Source of the DNA: Zhengitettix transpicula | Taxonomy: Eukaryota > Arthropoda > Insecta > Orthoptera > Tetrigidae | Assembly: GCA_037074705.1 (NCBI GenBank) | Contig: CM073590.1 | Coordinates: 92,496,947-92,560,946 of the forward strand | DNA: 64,000 nt | Reading direction: 5' to 3' | Shown: one piece after another, positions 57,982 through 64,000 of the stretch | Position numbering within the stretch: position 1 is the first letter of the stretch | How the letters are laid out: every line of letters begins with the position of its first letter | Notes under the pieces: model-generated | What the model was told of the DNA's origin: nothing | Database searches by the model: none | What the model saw: only the letters and a program-made list of their open reading frames with translations | Position numbers and translations under genes: made by a program

Positions 57982-59337
57982 CTGCATACAAATTGAAGGC
58001 CCGAAAAACTTCGAGTCTCGTTTCCAAATTGAATAATATTACGCACTCTCATCGCTAAATTTTCACACAGATATTTTGGTTTCTCTTTGGAAAGTGTAAC
58101 GCGTGAATTATGGTAAAATAAAAAAAACTTACGAAATTGAAATCGTACTATATTCCACAGTTATAATCTAATACGATGCTCAAACGCAATCAAATATACG
58201 GTTTTTTTTGTAATATAAAATCTAGTATAACTATAAACTGACTTAAAAAATTGATAGTTATTATTTTTCATGATATTTCTGTATCAATTACACGTAATCA
58301 ATGCTAAATCAAATGTTTAATTTTAGCCGGCTAAACATTTATTTCTTTCATAGATAGCGTGCAAATGTCCAAACGTCCATTTAATCGCGCTATTGTTTTT
58401 TAATGAAACATAAATTTATTTTTTCTGAAGAAATTATTTATATGTATATGGGGCAACATTGTGAAAAATTCACCTTTCCTAGTTTAATCTCTTCTTAGGT
58501 CATTTATATTTGATTTATTTAGCAGAAGAAAATATATATGAATACTTTTATTTAAAAAATATTCCAAATTTAAAAACCACTTATTTCTACTATACTGCAA
58601 AGATTAAAATCATGCTTTGGAGAAATTATTATTATCTCGTACAAATTTGTGTATAGTAGTAGGTTCAAGTTTATTTTAAGATAGGTAAATTCACGACCCA
58701 AACCATTACAGTACCTAATTCGAAAAGTTTAATAATTGAAAGAAATGTATTACTTAAATTTTGTTGATCACAATAATTTTTGGAAATACGTAAGTAAAGT
58801 AACACCATCTATTTGAAACCATAATATGCTAAACTTAAACATTTGGTCATATTCTTGTCACCGAGTTAGGCTTCTTTACGCCTGTAACAATTCGACTTAG
58901 AGAATACGTGTGTAGTCAAGTATAAGTTGTGGAATATTTTTATCTTGAAAATGTCTTAATTTTGAATATTTAAGTCTTTTGCAGCTTCAACAAAACAGAT
59001 AACATGACAATCAAAATTAAATTACCTCATTTAGAAACAGTCGAAAACAAATTAAAACAGCAAGTATTGACTAGAAACTTAGTATTTCATCTCACACTGG
59101 CATTTGTTTGAAATATAATAGAAAGAATTTCACGGTGAGACCTCTGAGAAATACGATTAATTCAAATTAATAAACGAGCGAATACTTAAAGTAAATAAAA
59201 TTGACTTTTTTAAGGATATCGCATCCACTTAAGTCGTCCAAACACTGGACAAAATTGGAACAAATACTTAGTTTATCTACAATAAGTAGATGAGTCTGTG
59301 TTGAGAGCATGGATAAATCTCGCATATGGCGTGGAGT
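57982..59337. other. AT-rich DNA without recognised genes
   Basis: Nothing supported. Confidence 0.55.
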
Positions 59338-59394
59338 CGACCACGGTAGTTCAGATGGTAAGACCTCCGTCGCGTGAGTCCTGGTCCGTTGGAG
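59338..59394 (+). pseudogene. tRNA-like / SINE-head remnant
   Basis: CGACCACGGTAGTTCAGATG followed by GTAAGACCTCCG and CGCGTGAGTCCTGGTCCGTT matches a tRNA 5' half. GGTAGTTCAGATGGTAAGA is a near-perfect D-arm/A-box, but the T arm (GGTTCGANTCC) reads GGTCCGTTGGA and no acceptor 3' strand follows, only T runs. A tRNA pseudogene or the head of a tRNA-derived SINE. Confidence 0.45.
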
Positions 59395-61179
59395 ATTTTT
59401 TCATCCTTATTCTTTAATTGTTGGAATCATTTTTTTCTGTTTTATAATATATTTCAGCAGAGCTTACTAGGAAAATTATGCCATCATGTTTTAATATACT
59501 TCTTCTGACAGATCCAGATTTATTTGTAAAATGATCAAAAATTATTTATGAATATTACGTATTATAAAATATTAGTAAATTTAACTCTATATTTTCTCAA
59601 GCTTATAGAACGCTACTGAACCGTTATAGCATTCGTTGATTATGACATATAAATACATTTGCCAGCTTGAAACATTTATAAATCGATGGTATATAAATAA
59701 ACATAATGTGACCGTATATTCTTTTTGATGCAGGTAATAGCAAAACCAGACAGATGCATTGCTTCTATGTCCGCCAACTGCTGCGTCCCTAATTAATATT
59801 ATGATATTCAAACAGTTTGTCGGTCCTTTCCCCATCTATCTGTACTATCAGAATGATTTTTGGGTATTTGCCATTCTATACTGGCTTAACCATCTGATTA
59901 TCTGTTCTCTTTAATTAATTAAGGAGCGAGATTAAACTGTTTATATTAAGCGGAGTGTTTCCGTTAATGATTCCGCTCACCTTTCCACCTTACGGTTGTC
60001 AGGTTGCCCCAAAATTTACGTGAAAAAATCTCAAATGCAAATATAAATTTTAATTTATAACATAAAGTGTTGCAGATTCCGAATGACCGGAAAGCATTCA
60101 TGACATTATCGATTCTTCAATAATATTTTTATATTATTGTTTTAATTCCATGTACAGGCAATTACTTTCAAATGAATAATTTCTAGGCATTCGGTGCGTA
60201 AAAAGAATAAGAGAAAAGTATTTTGAAAAGATAAGTTTCGCATCAACTGAATTAATGTCGGAATGATTCCGGCTTGACAGGTGGATTTAGCTGTGTGATA
60301 AATCATTCCATGCGGCAGGGAACGAGCGCCAAAAGATATGGGAGTTGTCCCGGTTGATCATTTGTCACTTATAGATATCCCCTTCCCCAGAAAAAAAAAA
60401 TACATGGAAGAGGATATCGCTCCAAAGTGCAGAATTAATAATTTGTAAACATACGGTGCCGTGCCGTCAGTGTACATATTATAAAACGAGGGCGTAGCAT
60501 GGGTAGGAGTAATTTCGATGGTATAAGGAGCGATGTATTCAATACATAGACGCACCAACTTTTATTTTTTCATATTGATTTTATTTGACTATTAACATAA
60601 ATTAAAATAATTTAATCAAATAAAGGATGAAATATAAGCATTATTCTTGGTCAGTCTTTTTAGAAAACTATCTACATTTACATGTTCAGTTTATCTAAAT
60701 ATATATTTTATTCAATTTTATTCAGGATAACACTGTGGTTTAGTTAAAAACAAAAATCCCATTTCTCATACAACACATTATGTAGATCATACATTCATAC
60801 ATCTTTTCTACATTTACTCCCAACAAAATTATCATAAATTACTAACATGGAAATTATCGTAAGGCGGTTACAGTTATGATAATGTAAAACTTATTAAATC
60901 TTTCTTAATCTGGTCTCATCATTCGTGTATTCATACTACTCACATAGAAAGTTTTTATATAACTTTAAGTTTCTATTTCATAAGCATTAGTTTTGAATAT
61001 GAAAAGAACAATAAAGATTAAAGTTCGGGACATTCAGTTCAAATTCCAAATTTTTCAAACCCGTCAGTTTACATATCGCTTTTTTCAACTAGTGTTTTAC
61101 GAAACTTAATTCAAAATATGAGCATTGAAATATTTAATGTTGTACGATATATATAATTGGATGATTTCAAAATTTTTTT
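59395..61179. other. AT-rich DNA without recognised genes
   Basis: A GC-richer patch at about 60.24-60.54 kb has a short minus-strand frame (60358-60558) without known domains. Confidence 0.5.
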
Positions 61180-61680
61180 GAAGGTGCAGACAGGCTATGT
61201 AATCCACATACTGGCAACTCCTCTCTTATAGCATAGGAAAAGGAGTGAAACGGGGGTGAGGAAAGGTAGAGCAAGGTAGCCAAGGGTTAATTAGGGCCAC
61301 CGGGCTATGGTTTAAGGATCCTACCCGGCAATTCGCCTAAAAGTGATGCAGGGAAACCCCTAGGAAAACCTGCATCATGAAGATCGGGCATTTGGTACTT
61401 GTCCCACGCCCTTCCGATGGCGGGAGAGGTGCTTTCTGTGAGGTCGCAGCTTACCCCTCGCCTTGCCTTGACCAGTTTAGGAGCCAGCTGCCCGACTATT
61501 CCAATTGGAATAACGAACAACTCTTACCGTATGTCCAAATTCTGCGACCCCTGAACATACACCTCTCAAAACAGGCCGAGGTGCCTCGGCATGTGAGAAC
61601 CTTAGTTCAAAAAACCAGAGAGAGATGTTAAGGCATCCCCAAAGGTAGCCTCCTCCAGAGCGCTCTGGGAAGGTTCACCT
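61180..61680 (-). mobile_element. Family R retroposon, near full-length
   Basis: The flanks GATGATTTCAAAATTTTTTT (61160-61179) and GATGATTCCAATTTTTC (61681-61697) look like a diverged target duplication plus tail. All central blocks are present in minus sense: GGGTAGGATCCTTAAACC, GGCGTGGGACAAGTACC and GAGAGGTGTATGTTC. The 5' end stops within AGGTGAACCTTCCCAGAG, just short of the hairpin. It ends with a T-rich (sense A-rich) junction. Confidence 0.85.
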
Positions 61681-61697
61681 GATGATTCCAATTTTTC

Positions 61698-61860
61698 TTT
61701 AGGGTAACAGGCTACCTGGTATGTTAATAGTATAGGAATGGACTTGAAAGGGGGGATGCGGAATGGTGGAGGATGGTATCCAAGGGTTAAATAGGGCGGT
61801 CTATGGTTTAAGGATCGTACCCGGGTACTTGTTCCTCGCCCTTCCGATGGCGGAAGATGG
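61698..61860 (-). mobile_element. Family R, internally deleted tandem copy
   Basis: GGGTAACAGGCTACCTGG, GGACTTGAAAGGGGGGATGC, GGTTTAAGGATCGTACCCGG, then a jump to GTACTTGTTCCTCGCCC and CCTTCCGATGGCGGAAGATG. The segment between the last blocks is deleted and the 5' half is missing. Abuts the preceding copy head-to-tail. Confidence 0.75.
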
Positions 61861-64000
61861 GTTCGCTGTAGGAAACAAACATTTCAATAGAGATGAAAAA
61901 AAAATAGTATTAAATAACGGGGAAGAGCATATGAATATTAATACGTCTATTGGAAGGACACGCTTTTTTGTACTTACTTGTTAGCTAGCAGTATTATTTC
62001 AGAAACAATAACAATGTTTTAGATCTTTGGCCGTTTATATAGGATAAAGAATTACTTTTAGTTGATTCCATTGTATGAAGCTTCGATAAAACCGAGACGA
62101 ACCGGTACTTGTTTATAAAATTGTATACTTACGGTTTGAGAAGGTACTGGCGTTAATATTTTGGCAACTCCACAACAATTATTTGAAGGTTTTACCTTCC
62201 ATTGTAACAAGGTACCTGAACCGTTGTACTGAGACTGTTCTTCAATCACTGAAACTAGTCTCCCAGGTACAATTTTTATCTTTAAAATTTACTCGTTTCA
62301 GCGACCGACTAGAATTCGTCAAACAATGGCAACTAACCCATGGGTCTGTTGAGTCTGTTATTTCCAGTTTTTCCACCTATAATATTATAAACATCCTGCA
62401 AATTTTCTACTGGTGGGTAATTACAATACCTTTACGGAGACAACAAAAGAGGTCGCGAGTTATCTGCATCAGGGGAACTCCTTTCAAATAACATCGATTT
62501 CCTCGCATGACATTAGTCAGCGACCTACCAAAGCTACACAAAAGGACAATCACTCTTGCCCCTTCTATTCCTCATAATTGACGCAGCGTGTACTCTGCGT
62601 GTTTACTGAACTACCGAAATCCAAATCAACTGCCGTAACTGTAGAACACAAACAAGCAGAAAATGTCAACGCAGTGGCACGGAACGGTTTGGTGGTTCCC
62701 GAAACCACATTACTGGAGTTATTAGCGATCGCGGAACTGTTTATAAAATAATAGCATCATGATTATGGATCGAACGAACTGATTCCATTAAATAGTAGTG
62801 CGTCGTATTACAAAACAGGAACGAAGCCATCGATACAGGTGAATATCGTTATAACTAAAGAGACTTGACGTTTTCTACGTAAGGAACGAGGGAATTATAC
62901 GATACTTGCATTAAAAAACGAAAGCATTCTGTAGTTAGGGTAATAAATAATACGATTAGTTTCAAGTACCGATATAAATGAAAGCGTCAAAACATAGTTG
63001 GTAACATAAGTAGGTTAAATGAAAGAAATAAACTGTATATTTGCTTCACTGCCAATTGGGCGCTGACTAACTATTGTCGTCTAAAATAATGTCTACCTCA
63101 TCTGTTTATTAAATTTTAAAATGAAACAAAATCTTGAGTGTAGAGAAGAAGCACGCCGCCCAGTTGTTAATTAATTTATTGTAATCTAAGAACAAGCCGG
63201 AAGCATGTCGGACATTGGAATTCCTGACCCTGAACCTTTATGGTGATGCCGTGCCGGGAAGTCAAGATGCGTTCATATCAAAATAAAAGTCGGATGGAGT
63301 AAGAAGGTCGCTTGGGAAATTTCACCCAGCGGACATTAACACTGAAATGTTTCTAAGGACCCAACTCAGTACTTGGCTTCATGAGGTAAAATATTAAAAT
63401 TGATTGGCGAAGAACGGTAAAATGATCTGGTTTCCATTCCTGAGGTGGGGAAATAAATTTTTGAGATCGTAGAAGACGCGAGCTTGGGAGAAGAAGTATA
63501 AATTGACATTTCAGAAAAAAATGGTTGAGATGATGTCTGTGACGTAGTCTAGGAAGAACCGTGCAAGTCCAAAACACGAGTTAAATAACCAACCTAGAAA
63601 GAGAGATAACGCAACCCAATGCAGTAACAGATATGAGGAGATCCTCAACCAATGATTCATTGCCCGACATAGAGACTACGTATCGCTGAACAGGAAGGAA
63701 GCCAAAAGAAACCATGCACACGCCACCTGAAATTCCGAGAAGCCTCCCTGAGCCACCAGGTACCATCCATCCAAACTCCTGACCGACAAGAGAAAAACAA
63801 TCGTGAGTCGGTATTTCCGCATCTAGATGCGATTGACGAGATTTCTGTTATACTACGCCCACAAGTCGTGACCCTTAGATTGGAATTAAATAATGTTTTA
63901 ATTTCAGTCTCTCATAAATACTAACCTGAGCTAATCATTCTAATACTACACGTTTTAACAACCCTGTTAACTGATTTTAAAAATTAGTAAACAAATAAAT
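61861..64000. other. No recognised gene
   Basis: The base composition is more balanced from about 62.5 kb to 63.85 kb. Frames at 62183-62491 + (102 codons), 63353-63577 - and 63581-63766 - show no domain I know. The 63.2-63.85 kb portion looks like an unidentified dispersed repeat or a decayed transcribed segment, which I could not confirm. Confidence 0.4.

Overview
The window reads as a gene-poor stretch of a large, AT-rich animal genome, most likely an insect. The base composition, (TA)n/(CA)n/(CT)n microsatellites and old transposable elements of several eukaryotic classes support this: I-group LINE remnants, a Penelope-like GIY-YIG remnant, pogo-type terminal inverted repeats, a DUF4817/helix-turn-helix transposon remnant, a Helitron-like unit and poly(A) retroposons. 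A cockroach/termite-like or other polyneopteran host is only a guess. I found no convincing cellular protein-coding gene, no rRNA, no intact tRNA and no CRISPR array. The longest open frames (about 100-150 codons) either lie in transposon debris or resemble nothing I know.

Layout. 1-11.5 kb: AT-rich DNA with isolated GC-richer islands (0.94-1.4, 3.5-3.96, 6.1-6.45, 8.9-9.4 kb), an old 2 x 271 bp tandem repeat (7.9-8.4 kb) and a palindromic pair of GGATTA/TAATCC sites (11.03 kb). 11.5-13.4 kb: a ~1 kb LTR-like element (family T, copy 1) abutting two tandem copies of a ~560 bp retroposon (family R). 13.5-24.3 kb: islands at 13.5-14.07, 19.96-20.25 and 21.78-22.16 kb, the last with a TATA-like box. 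24.3-25.5 kb: family T copy 2. 27.3-28.3 kb: a 173 bp tandem duplication, then a Helitron-like element. 31.6-38.4 kb: five family R copies, two with good target-site duplications, plus the DUF4817 transposase remnant. 41.2 kb: a hammerhead-core-like motif. 42.9-43.3 kb: a strong GC-rich island. 44.2-46.1 kb: a pogo-like MITE, an R fragment and two decayed LINE 3' ends in a row. 52.1-52.75 kb: Penelope-like remnant. 53.1-54.05 kb: family T copy 3. 56.45-57.44 kb: two back-to-back long inverted repeats whose outer ends carry hammerhead-core-like motifs, followed by a LINE tail. 61.2-61.86 kb: two more R copies.

Most interesting points: (i) family R, ten copies or fragments, with a conserved 5' hairpin, a 3' poly(A), 13-17 bp target duplications and a strong tendency to sit in tandem pairs; (ii) family T, three copies all placed in (TA)n tracts, with TGT...ACA ends and internal repeats resembling a tRNA-Lys primer-binding site; (iii) the hammerhead-like inverted-repeat array at 56.4-57.4 kb; (iv) several GC-richer non-coding islands that could be conserved regulatory DNA. 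All identifications were made by eye, without database searches.
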